A DNA stretch of 64,000 nt from Siccirubricoccus deserti. Lineage in GTDB: Bacteria > Pseudomonadota > Alphaproteobacteria > Acetobacterales > Acetobacteraceae. The position numbers and the translations under genes were made by a program. The stretch is from the NCBI RefSeq assembly GCF_014283215.1, contig NZ_JACOMF010000016.1, positions 54,929 through 118,928 of the forward strand, written 5' to 3'. Shown piece by piece: positions 47,700 through 56,676 of the stretch. The notes under the pieces are model-generated. The model was not told the DNA's origin and did no database searches. It saw only the letters and a list, made by a program, of their open reading frames with translations. Positions within the stretch are counted from its first letter, which is position 1, and each line of letters starts with the position of its first letter.

Positions 47700-48335
47700 A
47701 TGGATCACGGCATCACGCTGTTCGGCAGCTTCACCTCCAGTTCCAGCTACAAGCCGATGCTCTACCTCGCGCTCGCGCGGGTGCCGTTCAGCTTCCGCAC
47801 GGTGAACCTGAAGAACGGTGTGCAGAAGCTGCCCGACTACCTGGAGGTCAACCGCTATGGCCAGGTGCCGGCGCTCAGGCATCGCGGGCTGACCGTGGTG
47901 CAGTCGAATGTCATCCTCGATTATCTCGCCCGCACCACCGGGCATTTCGAGCCACGCGCCGAGCAGGACCGTTGGCGGGCGCGGGAATGGCTGTCCTGGG
48001 AGGCGGATGCCATCACCAACGTCGCCAAGGTGCGCCACTACCGCCGCTTCCGCACCGTCGACCCGGCGGTGATGGCGTATTTCCACCCGGCCGCCGAGGC
48101 GGCGCTGGGCTTCGTCGACCGGGCGCTGGAAGGCCGCGACTGGCTGGTGGGGGATGCGCCGAGCATCGCCGATATCGGCTGCTGGGGCCGCATGGTGTTC
48201 ATGGCCGAAGGCGGCTTCGAGATCGGCAACTGGCCGAACCTCGAAGCCTGGTCACGCCGGCTGAAGGCGATGCCGGGCTTTGCCCTGCCCTACGACCTTA
48301 TCCCGAAGAAGGACACCGAGGTGCTGCCCGCCTGA
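47700..48335 (+). CDS. Glutathione S-transferase family protein
   Basis: A 211-residue protein with the thioredoxin-like N-terminal domain (FGSFTSSSSYKPMLYLALARV, with serines where the GST active residue sits; NRYGQVPALRHRGLTVVQSNVILDYLA is the glutathione-binding segment with cis-proline and S67-like motif) and a helical C-terminal domain with SIADIGCWGRM. GGGGGG precedes the ATG. Likely a detoxification or maleylacetoacetate-type GST; substrate unknown. Confidence 0.87.
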   Translation: MDHGITLFGSFTSSSSYKPMLYLALARVPFSFRTVNLKNGVQKLPDYLEVNRYGQVPALRHRGLTVVQSNVILDYLARTTGHFEPRAEQDRWRAREWLSWEADAITNVAKVRHYRRFRTVDPAVMAYFHPAAEAALGFVDRALEGRDWLVGDAPSIADIGCWGRMVFMAEGGFEIGNWPNLEAWSRRLKAMPGFALPYDLIPKKDTEVLPA

Positions 48336-48352
48336 AGCACCGCGACCCGCAC

Positions 48353-49519
48353 CTAGGCATAGACCCGCCGGTACAGCGCGACGATCTCCGCCGCATCCGG
48401 CACTCGCGGATTGTTGGCCGGGCTGCCTGAGGCCAGCGCCTGCTGCGCCATCAACGGCAGCAGCCCTTCCCATTTCGCCGCGCCGATGCCGTAATCCGCC
48501 GGCGTCGGCACGCCGAGCTCCTGGTTGAGCTCGCGCAACTCCTCCAGCAGCTTGCTGCCGGCGACCTGGTCGGCGTCCTCCTTGGTGGCGACGCCGATGG
48601 CGCGCGCCGCCTCGGCGTAGCGCGGCAGCGCGTCGTTCAGCCCGTATTCGGTGACGGCGGGCAACAGCATGGCGTTGGACAGCCCATGCGGCACGTGGAA
48701 ATGCGCGCCGATCGGACGGCTCATGCCATGCACCAGCGCAACCGAGCTGTTGGAGAAGGCGAGCCCCGCCTGCATCGCCCCCAGCATCATCGCCTCCCGC
48801 GCCGCGGCATTGTTGGGCTGGCGGAAGGCGATGCGCAGATGCCGGCCGATCAGCCGCATCGCCGAGAGCGCTAGGCTGTCCGCATGCGGGTTGGCGCGCT
48901 TGGAGACATAGGCCTCCAGCGCATGGGTCAGGCTGTCGATGCCGGTGTCCGCCGTGGTGCGGGGCGGCACGCTGTAGGTCAGCTCGTAGTCGACGATCGC
49001 CGCCAGCGGCAGCGCGCCGAGGCCGGCGATCAGCATCTTCTCTTCGGTTTCGGTATCGGTGATGACGGTGAAGCGCGTCGCTTCCGATCCCGTACCGGCG
49101 GTGGTCGGGATGCAGATCACCGGCACCGCCGCGCGATCCGCCTGCGCCGGCACCTTGAAGGCGCGCATCTTCGCCCCCGGCTCCGCCGCGGCAAGAATCC
49201 CCATGGCCTTGGCGGTATCCATCGGGCTGCCGCCACCGAAGCCGATCAGGCAATCATAGTTGCCGGCACGAAAGGCGGCGACGCCGGCCTCGACGACGGT
49301 ATCGGTCGGATCAGGCACTGTTTCGGAGAAGACGGCGGCAACGATATCCGCCCGCACCAGCGGGTCGAGCAGCCGGCTGACCGTGCCGGAGGACACCATC
49401 CAGGGATCGGTCACCACCAGTGGGCGGGACAGGCCGAACAACCCCAGCACCTCGGCGATCTGGTCGACGCTGCCGCCACCGATGCGCATCAGCCGTGGCG
49501 AGACGATGGTGGCTGTCAT
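48353..49519 (-). CDS. Iron-containing alcohol dehydrogenase
   Basis: A 388-residue type III alcohol dehydrogenase. The NAD-binding motif GFGGGSPMDTAKAMG is at about 94-108, PTTAGTGSEATRFTVI at 143-158, and the iron ligands lie in the conserved D-x3-H and HGMSRPIGAHFHVPHG stretch (histidines near 265-280). AGGAGGAG precedes the ATG. It lies next to, and on the same strand as, a class II aldolase and a hydroxyacid dehydrogenase, which suggests a small-sugar or hydroxyacid degradation role. Confidence 0.92.
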   Translation of the reverse strand: MTATIVSPRLMRIGGGSVDQIAEVLGLFGLSRPLVVTDPWMVSSGTVSRLLDPLVRADIVAAVFSETVPDPTDTVVEAGVAAFRAGNYDCLIGFGGGSPMDTAKAMGILAAAEPGAKMRAFKVPAQADRAAVPVICIPTTAGTGSEATRFTVITDTETEEKMLIAGLGALPLAAIVDYELTYSVPPRTTADTGIDSLTHALEAYVSKRANPHADSLALSAMRLIGRHLRIAFRQPNNAAAREAMMLGAMQAGLAFSNSSVALVHGMSRPIGAHFHVPHGLSNAMLLPAVTEYGLNDALPRYAEAARAIGVATKEDADQVAGSKLLEELRELNQELGVPTPADYGIGAAKWEGLLPLMAQQALASGSPANNPRVPDAAEIVALYRRVYA

Positions 49520-49669
49520 TGGCGCTCCTCCTCACCGGATCTGCCGGCGAGGATAGGCGCGGTGCCATGCCTCCGCCAGGGGCACCGGGTCAGACCGACA
49601 GCTCCAGCGCCTGGCCCGCGGCCCCCGGCTGGCGTGGCCGATGCATGCCCTGGCCCTGCGCAGCGGCGC

Positions 49670-50440
49670 TCATTGCTTGTAGTCGGGCTGCTCGCGGTCC
49701 AGCTTCCGCTTCAGCGCCTGCCAGGGCAGCCAGCCCTTGGTCGGGCCGCTGCCGAACTGCGCCCGGGTCCGCTCGACGGTGGTGCGGGAGGGCAGCGGAA
49801 GCGGGATGCCGGGCTGCTGCGCGGCAAGCTGGATGCGGCAGGCCTGTTCCAGGTACCACATCCAGTAGAAGGCCTCGGCCACCGTCTGGCCGACCGTCAG
49901 CAGCCCGTGGTGGCGCAGCACCATGCAGGGCATGTCGCCGAGGTCGCGCACCAGCCGCTCGCGCTCCGAGAGGTTATCGTCGGCGGCGACACCTTCGTAG
50001 TCATGATAGGCGACCCGGCCATCGAACTCCATCGAGATCTGGTTGAGCGGCAGGATGCCTTGGCCCTGCGCCGCCACCGCAATGCCGGCCAAGGTATGGG
50101 TATGCATGACGCATTGCGCGCTGGCGCGGCCGAGGTGAATGGCGGAATGGATGACGAAGCCCGCCGGATTGACCGGCCAGGCGGTCTCCTGCGCCGGCTC
50201 GCCCTCGGCATCGACCAGCACCAGGGAGCTGGCGGTGATCTCCTCGAACAGCAGCCCATAGGGATTCACCAGGAACCGATGGCCCGCCCCCGGCACCCGC
50301 GCGGAAAGATGGGTGAAGACCAGATCGGTCATGCCGTAGAGCGCGATCAGCCGGTAGGCGGCGGCGAGATCCTCGCGCAGCTCCCGCTCATCCGGGACAT
50401 GGCCAGGGTCGGGGCGACGCGGCGGCGAAGGAAGCGGCAT
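49670..50440 (-). CDS. Class II aldolase/adducin family protein
   Basis: A 256-residue protein of the fuculose-1-phosphate aldolase/adducin fold. The zinc-binding histidines are visible in VMHTHTLAGIAVAA (about 122-135) and in MVLRHHGLLTVG; DLVFTHLSARVPG and NPYGLLFEEIT are the N-terminal substrate loop. It lacks clear kinase or sugar-specific markers, so the substrate is unknown. The ATG at 50440 has GAGG 8 bases before it and directly follows the hydroxyacid dehydrogenase stop. Confidence 0.9.
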   Translation of the reverse strand: MPLPSPPRRPDPGHVPDERELREDLAAAYRLIALYGMTDLVFTHLSARVPGAGHRFLVNPYGLLFEEITASSLVLVDAEGEPAQETAWPVNPAGFVIHSAIHLGRASAQCVMHTHTLAGIAVAAQGQGILPLNQISMEFDGRVAYHDYEGVAADDNLSERERLVRDLGDMPCMVLRHHGLLTVGQTVAEAFYWMWYLEQACRIQLAAQQPGIPLPLPSRTTVERTRAQFGSGPTKGWLPWQALKRKLDREQPDYKQ

Positions 50441-50441
50441 C

Positions 50442-51392
50442 TCAGTAACCTCGCGCATGGTCGTAGAGATTGGGCAGCGTCTCGCCCCGCTCATGCGCGG
50501 CGATGGCCGCGGCGATGAAGGTGGCGCGCTCCGCCCGCGTCGGCAAACTGGCGACATGGGGCGTGACGATCGCCTTCGGATGCGCCCAGAGCGGATGGTC
50601 CGCGGGCAGCGGCTCCGGCTCGAAGACATCGAGCACCACACCGGACAGATGGCCGCTGTCGAGCGCCGCGACGATATCCTCCAGCGTCTGCTGCATCCCG
50701 CGGCCGAGGCCGATGTAGCCGGCGCCTTGCGGCAGCTTTGCCAGGGTTTCGGCGCGGATGATGTGCCTGGTCTCCGGCGTCGCCGGCAGCAGGCAGACCA
50801 GGATGTCGCTGTGCGCCAGGAAGGCGTCCAGCGCTGCGGCCCCGGCGTAGCTCTCCACCCCCGGCACCACCTTCGGCGTGCGCGACCAGCCGATCACCGG
50901 GAAGCCAATGGCCCGCAGCATCTCGGCGCTGCGGAGGCCCATGTTGCCGAGGCCGAGGATGCCGACGGTACGTTGCTGGGCCCGGGCCTCGGGCTCGAAA
51001 TAGTCCCAGCGCCGCGCCGCCTGGGCCAGCGCCATCCGCCTGGCGTCCTTCAGCAGCGACAGCGCTGCCCAGCAGCAGAACTCGCCCATCCGCTGGGTGG
51101 CTTCCGGGATGCTGGCGCGGACCAGGGGAATATGGCGCGGCAGTTCGGGATCGGCGGTGATGCCATCGACCCCGGCGCCGGAACCGAAAATCACCTGCAG
51201 CCGCGGCATCCGCGCCAGCATGCCAGGGTCGGGGTCCCAGAGCAGGGCGTAGTCGATCGCCTCAGGCGCCAGCAGCGCCTCATCCCAGTAGCGCAGCTCC
51301 AGCCCGGGATCGAGAGTGGCGAAGCAGTCCCGCCATTCCGCGAAACCGGCCCGCCCCCCCGACTTCACCACCATCACCCTGCGTGCGGTCAT
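50442..51392 (-). CDS. Glyoxylate/hydroxypyruvate reductase A-like D-2-hydroxyacid dehydrogenase
   Basis: A 316-residue NAD(P)H-dependent reductase of the GhrA type. The Rossmann motif is VGILGLGNMGLRSAEML (about 143-159), the arginine-glutamate-histidine catalytic residues lie in GLGRG (R where many family members have it in N-x-R-G), LDVFEPEPLP and the final TPHVASLPTR. The gene is followed 1 base later by the class II aldolase start, so they form a two-gene operon with the aldolase. Confidence 0.9.
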   Translation of the reverse strand: MTARRVMVVKSGGRAGFAEWRDCFATLDPGLELRYWDEALLAPEAIDYALLWDPDPGMLARMPRLQVIFGSGAGVDGITADPELPRHIPLVRASIPEATQRMGEFCCWAALSLLKDARRMALAQAARRWDYFEPEARAQQRTVGILGLGNMGLRSAEMLRAIGFPVIGWSRTPKVVPGVESYAGAAALDAFLAHSDILVCLLPATPETRHIIRAETLAKLPQGAGYIGLGRGMQQTLEDIVAALDSGHLSGVVLDVFEPEPLPADHPLWAHPKAIVTPHVASLPTRAERATFIAAAIAAHERGETLPNLYDHARGY

Positions 51393-51499
51393 CGGCCCCC
51401 CATGCTGCGATGCAATGATCCGGCGTCACCATCGGACCCAGCAGGAATCGGGCCAGGACCTGTCCACCGTGCATTCGCCGTGCTGGCACCTCGTCCCGA

Positions 51500-51742
51500 T
51501 TATCCGGTCACGGCGTCCAGATACTCCTGGTTGGCGTTCTGGTAATTCTCGTCCCGACGGGCCCCATCGATCATCATCTGCCGCTTCTCAATCTCCGGAT
51601 CGGTCGGGCTGAACCGGCGCAGTTCGGCCGGCACCACGACCGCAGCCTGCGGGATGGCCGGCCCATTGCCAAGCAGGCCGATGAGGCGGCCGAAGCCCTC
51701 ATTCGCCAGCCCGCCCCAGGTGACCTTCACCAGCCAGTGCAC
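51500..51742 (-). CDS. Small conserved-looking hypothetical protein
   Basis: An 80-residue frame starting at GTG 51742, with strongly GC-biased third positions (CTG, GCC, CGC, GAG), which supports coding. It begins VHWLVKVTWGGLANEGFGRL and ends with a charged helix rich in Asp/Glu/Asn. No signal peptide, no recognised family. Weak ribosome-binding site. It lies about 107 bases upstream of GhrA on the same strand and is divergent from the flavoprotein gene. Confidence 0.55.
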   Translation of the reverse strand: MHWLVKVTWGGLANEGFGRLIGLLGNGPAIPQAAVVVPAELRRFSPTDPEIEKRQMMIDGARRDENYQNANQEYLDAVTG

Positions 51743-51795
51743 TGACCCGGCCGAAAGGTACAGGCGGCAACGGGCTATGGCCCGACAATCCGGCA

Positions 51796-52044
51796 GTGCT
51801 GGAACCGAAGCTTGCATTCTCTGTCTGTGTCGCTGCACTAGCGCTCGGTCTGGGCCGCGGCCTCCCGGCCCGCGCCGATCACGCCAAGGGCGGCCAGCCC
51901 GGGAAGCCGTTTGCGGCGGCCGACCTCGCCACGGCGGAAGCGGTGCAATGCCAGGTCCACATAGTCCTGCTGGACTGTCTGCATGATCGGATGTCCCTAC
52001 TTGCGGCATCGGGCCGTCGGCGTGAACCTCCCTGCCGACAATGA
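51796..52044 (+). CDS. Doubtful small open frame with signal-peptide-like N-terminus
   Basis: An 82-codon frame from a GTG with a hydrophobic N-terminus (LAFSVCVAALALGLG) and an ARA|DH cleavage-like site, then a short soluble tail. Codon use is mixed rather than clearly GC-biased at third positions. It occupies most of the 339-base gap between the small minus-strand gene and the flavoprotein; otherwise that gap holds nothing I recognise. Confidence 0.28.
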   Translation: MLEPKLAFSVCVAALALGLGRGLPARADHAKGGQPGKPFAAADLATAEAVQCQVHIVLLDCLHDRMSLLAASGRRREPPCRQ

Positions 52045-52081
52045 GAGCGCATTGCGCGCCATCCGGGGAGCCCCCGTCCGC

Positions 52082-53401
52082 ATGTCCCATCCGCTCTTCG
52101 CCCCCGGCTTCAAGACCACGCCCTGGTGGTGGGAAGCCGCCGAGCCGCCGCAGCGCGACAACGCCCTGCCTGACCAGGCCCCGGTGGTCATCATCGGCGG
52201 CGGCTATGCCGGGCTCTCCGCCGCGCTGACCCTGCGGCGGCTGGGGCAGCCGGCACTGGTGCTGGATGCCGAGCGGATCGGCTGGGGCGCCTCCTCCCGC
52301 AACGGCGGCATGGTCTCGGGCGGGCTGAAGGTGGCGGGCAGCGGGCTGGAGGCGCGCTTCGGCCCGGAGGCGGCGAAGCAGATCACTCGCGCCGCCGCGG
52401 CCAGCTTCCCCTTCATCGAGGAGACCATTGCCCGCGAGGGGATCGACTGCGACTACATTCGCTGCGGCCGCTTCACCGCCGCCTGGTCGCGCGGCCACTA
52501 CGATGCGCTGGCCCGCCACGCCGACCTCATCGCCGAGGTCACCGGCCTGCCCACAAGCATGCTGCCGAGGGAACGCCAGCGGGAGGCGCTGGGCAGCGAC
52601 CACTACCATGGCGGGATGCTGGCCGCCGCCACCGGCAGCCTCCACCCCGGAAAATACGCGCGCGGCCTGGCCGCCGCCGCCGAGCGCGCCGGGGCGCGGC
52701 TGGTGGATGGCGTACGGGTCCAGAAGATCCGCGCGGAGGGCAGCGGCTTCCACATCGCCACCGACCGCGGCGCGCTGCGCGCCGATGCGGTGCTGGTCAC
52801 CACCAACGGCTATTCACTCGACAGGCGCGGCACCGCCCTGCCCTGGTTCGCCCGCCGCCTGGTGCCGCTCAACAGCTATATCATCGCGACGGAGGAGCTC
52901 GGCGAGGCGAAGATCGAGCAGCTCTTTCCCGGAAGGCGGATGATCTCCGACACCAAGCGCGTGCTGAATTATTTCCGGCCGAGCCCGGACGGCAAGCGCA
53001 TCCTCTGGGGCGGCCGCGCCAGCTTCCGCGCGGCGACCGCGGAGCAGACCGCGGTGGCGCTGCACGGCTACCTGACCGCCTGTTTCCCCGAGCTGGCGAA
53101 GACCAGGCTCACCCATGCCTGGACCGGCTACGTCGCCTTCACCTTCGACCATATCCCGCATATCGGGGTGGAGGGCGGCATCCACTACGCCGGCGGCTGC
53201 CAGGGCAGCGGCGTCGCCATGGCCACCTGGCTCGGCCACAACGCGGCACTGAAGCTGGCCGGGGCGGCGAATGAGCGCTTCGCGCTGGATGGCCTGCCCT
53301 TCCCGACCCGGCCCTTCTACGCCGGTGATCCTTCCTGGGTGCTGCCCTTTATCGGCGGCTGGTACCGCCTGCGCGACCGGATCGACCGCATCGCCGCCTG
53401 A
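52082..53401 (+). CDS. FAD-dependent amine/amino acid oxidase (DAO family)
   Basis: A 439-residue flavoprotein of the gamma-glutamylputrescine oxidase (PuuB) or glycine/D-amino acid oxidase type. The FAD motif VVIIGGGYAGLSAALTLRRLG is at about 37-57, GWGASSRNGGMVSGGLK follows, and the C-terminal segment HIGVEGGIHYAGGCQGSGVAMATWLG closes the FAD fold. The N-terminal PWWWEAAEP is typical of PuuB-like proteins. In that pathway it oxidises a primary or secondary amine. No other puu genes are in the window. Confidence 0.87.
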   Translation: MSHPLFAPGFKTTPWWWEAAEPPQRDNALPDQAPVVIIGGGYAGLSAALTLRRLGQPALVLDAERIGWGASSRNGGMVSGGLKVAGSGLEARFGPEAAKQITRAAAASFPFIEETIAREGIDCDYIRCGRFTAAWSRGHYDALARHADLIAEVTGLPTSMLPRERQREALGSDHYHGGMLAAATGSLHPGKYARGLAAAAERAGARLVDGVRVQKIRAEGSGFHIATDRGALRADAVLVTTNGYSLDRRGTALPWFARRLVPLNSYIIATEELGEAKIEQLFPGRRMISDTKRVLNYFRPSPDGKRILWGGRASFRAATAEQTAVALHGYLTACFPELAKTRLTHAWTGYVAFTFDHIPHIGVEGGIHYAGGCQGSGVAMATWLGHNAALKLAGAANERFALDGLPFPTRPFYAGDPSWVLPFIGGWYRLRDRIDRIAA

Positions 53402-53490
53402 TGCTGGCCGCACCGTGAGCAAGGCTTCGGGAGGATCGCATCGGTTCAAGCGGATGGCGGGGAGGTGTTCACGCCCCTTCGCGGTCCGCT

Positions 53491-54408
53491 CTACGGCGTC
53501 AGCAGCGCCGCCAGCGCCCCCCGCACCGCCGTCACCTCCAGTGCCGCAAGGTCGGCATGGCGCAACACTGCCACCGCCCGCCCCCGCGGGGCGCAGAGCG
53601 CCGGGTCGCTCTCCGGCCCGAACAGCGCCAGGGTTGGGCAGCCGGTGGCGGCGATGAGATGCGTGGGCCCCGTGTCGTTGCCGACCGCATAGGCCGCCTG
53701 CCGCGCCACCGCGCCGATGGCGGCGAAGCTCGTGCGCCCGGTCAGGTCGATGGCCTGCGGCGCCACGCGGCGGATCGCCGCCGCCAGCGGCCTCTCCGCC
53801 GCCGCGCCGAGGATCACCGCCGGCAGGTCGAGCCCTGCCGCCAGGGCGCCGAAGCGCTCCGCCGGCCAGCGCTTGCCCGGCCGTGTGGCGGAGGCGCCCG
53901 GCACCAGCAGGGCGAAGCGCGGCGGCAGGCCAAGACCGCTGACGTCCTCATCCAGCCAGCCGATCGCCGGTGGCGGGAATTCGGTGATGCCGGCCATCTC
54001 CAGCTGTTCCCGCTGGCGTTCCGCGGTGTGCATGAAATCGCGCAGCGGGTTGGCATGCGGATGGCTGGCGCCGCGGGCGATGCCGGACCATTCGGCCCCC
54101 GACCCGACCAGCCGGCGGTAGCGCGAGGAGCGGCTGGAGGTCTGCAGGTCGTAGACCCGGGCGAAGCCGGCGCCACGCAACCGTCGGGCCAGGCGCCAGA
54201 GCGCCGGCAATTCGTGCCAGGCCGGGCGGCCATCCGCCCAGATCCGGTCGAACCACGGGCTGCGGGCCAGCAGCGCGGCATAGGGCGGCGTGGTCAGCAG
54301 GGTGATCTCGGCCGCCGGGTGATGGGCGCGGATGGCGGCGAAGGGGCCGAAGGCCTGCACCACATCACCGAGGGCGGCGAGCTTGATAACGAGGATGCGC
54401 TGGGTCAC
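53491..54408 (-). CDS. Glycosyltransferase family 9 (heptosyltransferase-like)
   Basis: A 305-residue GT-B enzyme related to LPS heptosyltransferases WaaC/WaaF. RILVIKLAALGDVVQAFGPF starts the N-terminal domain, VPGASATRPGKRWPAERFGAL and GNDTGPTHLIAATGCPTLALFGP are the C-terminal sugar-nucleotide motifs. The GTG start overlaps the GT4 stop (GTGA). With the upstream GT4 it most likely adds sugars to the lipopolysaccharide core. Confidence 0.93.
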   Translation of the reverse strand: MTQRILVIKLAALGDVVQAFGPFAAIRAHHPAAEITLLTTPPYAALLARSPWFDRIWADGRPAWHELPALWRLARRLRGAGFARVYDLQTSSRSSRYRRLVGSGAEWSGIARGASHPHANPLRDFMHTAERQREQLEMAGITEFPPPAIGWLDEDVSGLGLPPRFALLVPGASATRPGKRWPAERFGALAAGLDLPAVILGAAAERPLAAAIRRVAPQAIDLTGRTSFAAIGAVARQAAYAVGNDTGPTHLIAATGCPTLALFGPESDPALCAPRGRAVAVLRHADLAALEVTAVRGALAALLTP

Positions 54409-55586
54409 GGCGCGACGATTGCCCCGGGTGCCGGCCCCGCAGCCGCGGCCCCGAAGGGTTCGGACAGACTGCCCGCCGGGAGCAGTTCCCGGTACACCGC
54501 AAGCGTCGAGGCCTGCATCGCCGCCGTGGTGTACCGCGCCAGCACCGCGGCGCGGGCGCGGGCGCCGATGGTGGCGCGGGCTTCGGGTGGCAGCGCCAGC
54601 ACCGTGGCGAGCCTCGCCGCCAGCGCCGCGGGATCGCCGGGCGGTACCCGCCAGCCGGTTTCGCCCTCCGCCACGGTATCGCGCGGCGCGCCGAGGTCGG
54701 CGGCGATCACCGGCCGGGCCATGGCCTGGGCCTCGATGACGGTGCGGCCGAAGGCCTCGGCGTCGGTCGAGGCATGCACCACCACATCGGCCAGCAGCAG
54801 CACTGCCGGCATGTCCTCGGCGTGGCCCGGCAGCAGCACCCGCCCTTCCAGCCCGAGGGCGGCGATGCGGGCGGCGAGTTCGGCACGGTAGCCGCCCTCC
54901 CCCACCAGCAGCGCCACCACATCGCCTCCCAGGCGCGCCATGGCCTCGACCAGCACGCCTTGGCCCTTCCAACGGGTCAGCCGTCCGGGCAGCACCACCA
55001 CAGGCCGGTCCGCCGGCACGCCCCAGGCGGTGCGCAGCGCGGCCAGCCGCGCCGGCGTCACCGCCGCCGGGTCGAAGCTCCGGGGGTCGACACCGCGCGG
55101 GATGATCCGCAGCCGCGCCGCCGGCGTGGCGTGGCGCGCCCGGATGTGCTCGGCGATGAAATCGCTGATGGCGATGACCCGCTCGCCCCGCGCCATGACC
55201 GAGTTGTACAGCCGCTTGCCGGGGAAGCCTTCGTTGTAGGTGCCGTGGTAGGTGGTGACGAAATGCGCCCCGCTGCGCCGTGCCGCCAGCAATGCCGACC
55301 AGGCCGGGGCGCGCGAGCGGGCATGGATGATCCCGACCCGCTCCTCCCGCGCCAGCGCCGTCAGCGCCCGGGCATTGGCCAGCATGCGCGCCGGGTTCTT
55401 GCTGGCCAGCGGCAGGGTGACATGCCGCGCGCCGAGCCGTTCCAGCGGCCCCACCAGCGGCCCGCCGGCCGAGGCGACCAGCGCCCGGCCGCCCGCACCG
55501 ATGACGGCCTCGGCGATCTCCAGGGTGCCGCGCTCCACCCCGCCGGCGACGAGGGCGGGCAGCACCTGCAGGACCACCAGGGTCAA
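54405..55586 (-). CDS. Glycosyltransferase family 4
   Basis: A 393-residue GT-B enzyme. The N-terminal LPALVAGGVERGTLEIAEAV (glycine-rich loop), the HARSRAPAWSALLAAR, and the C-terminal domain with VLLPGHAEDMPAVLLLADVVVHASTDAEAFGRTVIEAQAM and E-x7-E arrangement typical of GT4 are visible. The start is a TTG at 55586 that overlaps the TGA of the small upstream gene. No ATG suits the conserved N-terminus, so the TTG is the likely true start. Confidence 0.92.
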   Translation of the reverse strand: MTLVVLQVLPALVAGGVERGTLEIAEAVIGAGGRALVASAGGPLVGPLERLGARHVTLPLASKNPARMLANARALTALAREERVGIIHARSRAPAWSALLAARRSGAHFVTTYHGTYNEGFPGKRLYNSVMARGERVIAISDFIAEHIRARHATPAARLRIIPRGVDPRSFDPAAVTPARLAALRTAWGVPADRPVVVLPGRLTRWKGQGVLVEAMARLGGDVVALLVGEGGYRAELAARIAALGLEGRVLLPGHAEDMPAVLLLADVVVHASTDAEAFGRTVIEAQAMARPVIAADLGAPRDTVAEGETGWRVPPGDPAALAARLATVLALPPEARATIGARARAAVLARYTTAAMQASTLAVYRELLPAGSLSEPFGAAAAGPAPGAIVAP

Positions 55587-55789
55587 AGCGCTTGCGGCGC
55601 GGCGGGGCTCGCCGTCGCCGCCCGCGCCGCCAGCACTGGCGGGATGACGGGGTGGAGCGGGACGCCCGGCGCCAGCGCCTTCGTCCGGCGGGCCCAGGCG
55701 CGCTCGCCCGGCAGTCCCGCCGCTATGCCGCCGAGCGGCAGTAGCGTCCCGGCCGGGTCGGTGGCGAAGGCGTTAGGGTTGTCGGTCAT
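55583..55789 (-). CDS. Small protein coupled to glycosyltransferases, unknown function
   Basis: A 68-residue protein begun at ATG 55789 with AAGGA 7 bases before it. Sequence: MTDNPNAFATDPAGTL... then AWARRTKALAPGVPLHPVIPP and an Ala/Pro tail, no signal peptide or membrane helix. Its stop overlaps the GT4 TTG start, and GT4 overlaps GT9, so the three are translated as one unit. No family recognised; it may be a chaperone or regulator of the glycosyltransferases, but this is a guess from context. Confidence 0.6.
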   Translation of the reverse strand: MTDNPNAFATDPAGTLLPLGGIAAGLPGERAWARRTKALAPGVPLHPVIPPVLAARAATASPAAPQAL

Positions 55790-55899
55790 GCAGTATCCTT
55801 GGCCGTGGGCGCCCGGTGACCTGCGGGCTGCCCGGGCTGTTCCAGGCAAACCCGTTCCTCCGCCGGGCGCTCCGCCCAGTCAATCCACCCTGTCGCGCG

Positions 55900-56631
55900 T
55901 CAGAGCCGGGTCAGGCACAGCCCCGGCAGTGCGGGCACCGCGACGGGCGTGCCGCCTTCTGCCTGGGCGGCGCGGAGGAGGCGGCGCGGGTCGGTGGTGG
56001 CGAAGACCCAGATGCGGCCGGAAGGATCGGCGGCAGCCAGGGTCGTATCGCCAGCCACGGCGAGGCGCAGCGCGGCCTCGGGCGGCGCCGTCTCCGGCAG
56101 GGTCAGCGCCGCCAGCACCGGCCCGCGCGCCGGCAACGCGGCGCCGAGCCCGGCCAGCAGCACCACCGCGGCAAAGCCCTCCGGCCGCACTCGCGGCCCG
56201 GCCTTCAGCCACAGCACGCCGAGGGCGATCGCCACCACGCCAAGGCCGAAGAACACCAGATCCCAGACCAGCGGCTGCAGCGAATCCTGGCGGATGCGGT
56301 GCAGCCCGAGCGCCCAATGGTTCACCACCGCATCCAGCACGTGCCAGGCGCCGAAGCCGAGCGCGAACCAGCCGCCGAACACCCGGCCCAGGCCGGGCCG
56401 CGGCCAGAGCAGCGCCAGGCCGAGGCCGAGCAGCAGGTAATGCGCGGCGTGATAGGCGCCGTCCCAGAGGATGTGCTGCCGCAGCAGCCCGACCGTGCCA
56501 TCCGGCCGCCAGCCACTCAGCAGATGGTGCCACTGCAGGAGCTGGTGCAGCAGGATGCCGTCGAAGAAGCCCCCGAAGGCGAAGCCCATCAGCGCCCCGG
56601 ACCAGCCGATGCGAAGCCTGTTCGTCTCCAT
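55900..56631 (-). CDS. DUF2243 family membrane protein
   Basis: A 243-residue protein with four to five hydrophobic helices. The motif GGFFDGILLHQLLQWHHLLS near residues 20-39 and DGAYHAAHYLLLGLGLALL, plus HVLDAVVNHWALGLHRIR, are the histidine-rich signature of DUF2243. The last 70 residues are soluble and Ala-rich. A strong AGGAGG box precedes the ATG. It lies 45 bases after the ABC permease pair and may be co-transcribed, but shares no obvious function with them. Confidence 0.88.
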   Translation of the reverse strand: METNRLRIGWSGALMGFAFGGFFDGILLHQLLQWHHLLSGWRPDGTVGLLRQHILWDGAYHAAHYLLLGLGLALLWPRPGLGRVFGGWFALGFGAWHVLDAVVNHWALGLHRIRQDSLQPLVWDLVFFGLGVVAIALGVLWLKAGPRVRPEGFAAVVLLAGLGAALPARGPVLAALTLPETAPPEAALRLAVAGDTTLAAADPSGRIWVFATTDPRRLLRAAQAEGGTPVAVPALPGLCLTRL

Positions 56632-56676
56632 GCCCGCGCCCTCCTGCCAGGGGCAACGGGCACGGCGGGCGCCGGT

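Noticed and set aside
51743..52081. Riboswitch or promoter region upstream of the flavoprotein
   Set aside because: No recognisable riboswitch core or terminator-antiterminator pair is visible; only a doubtful short frame is present.
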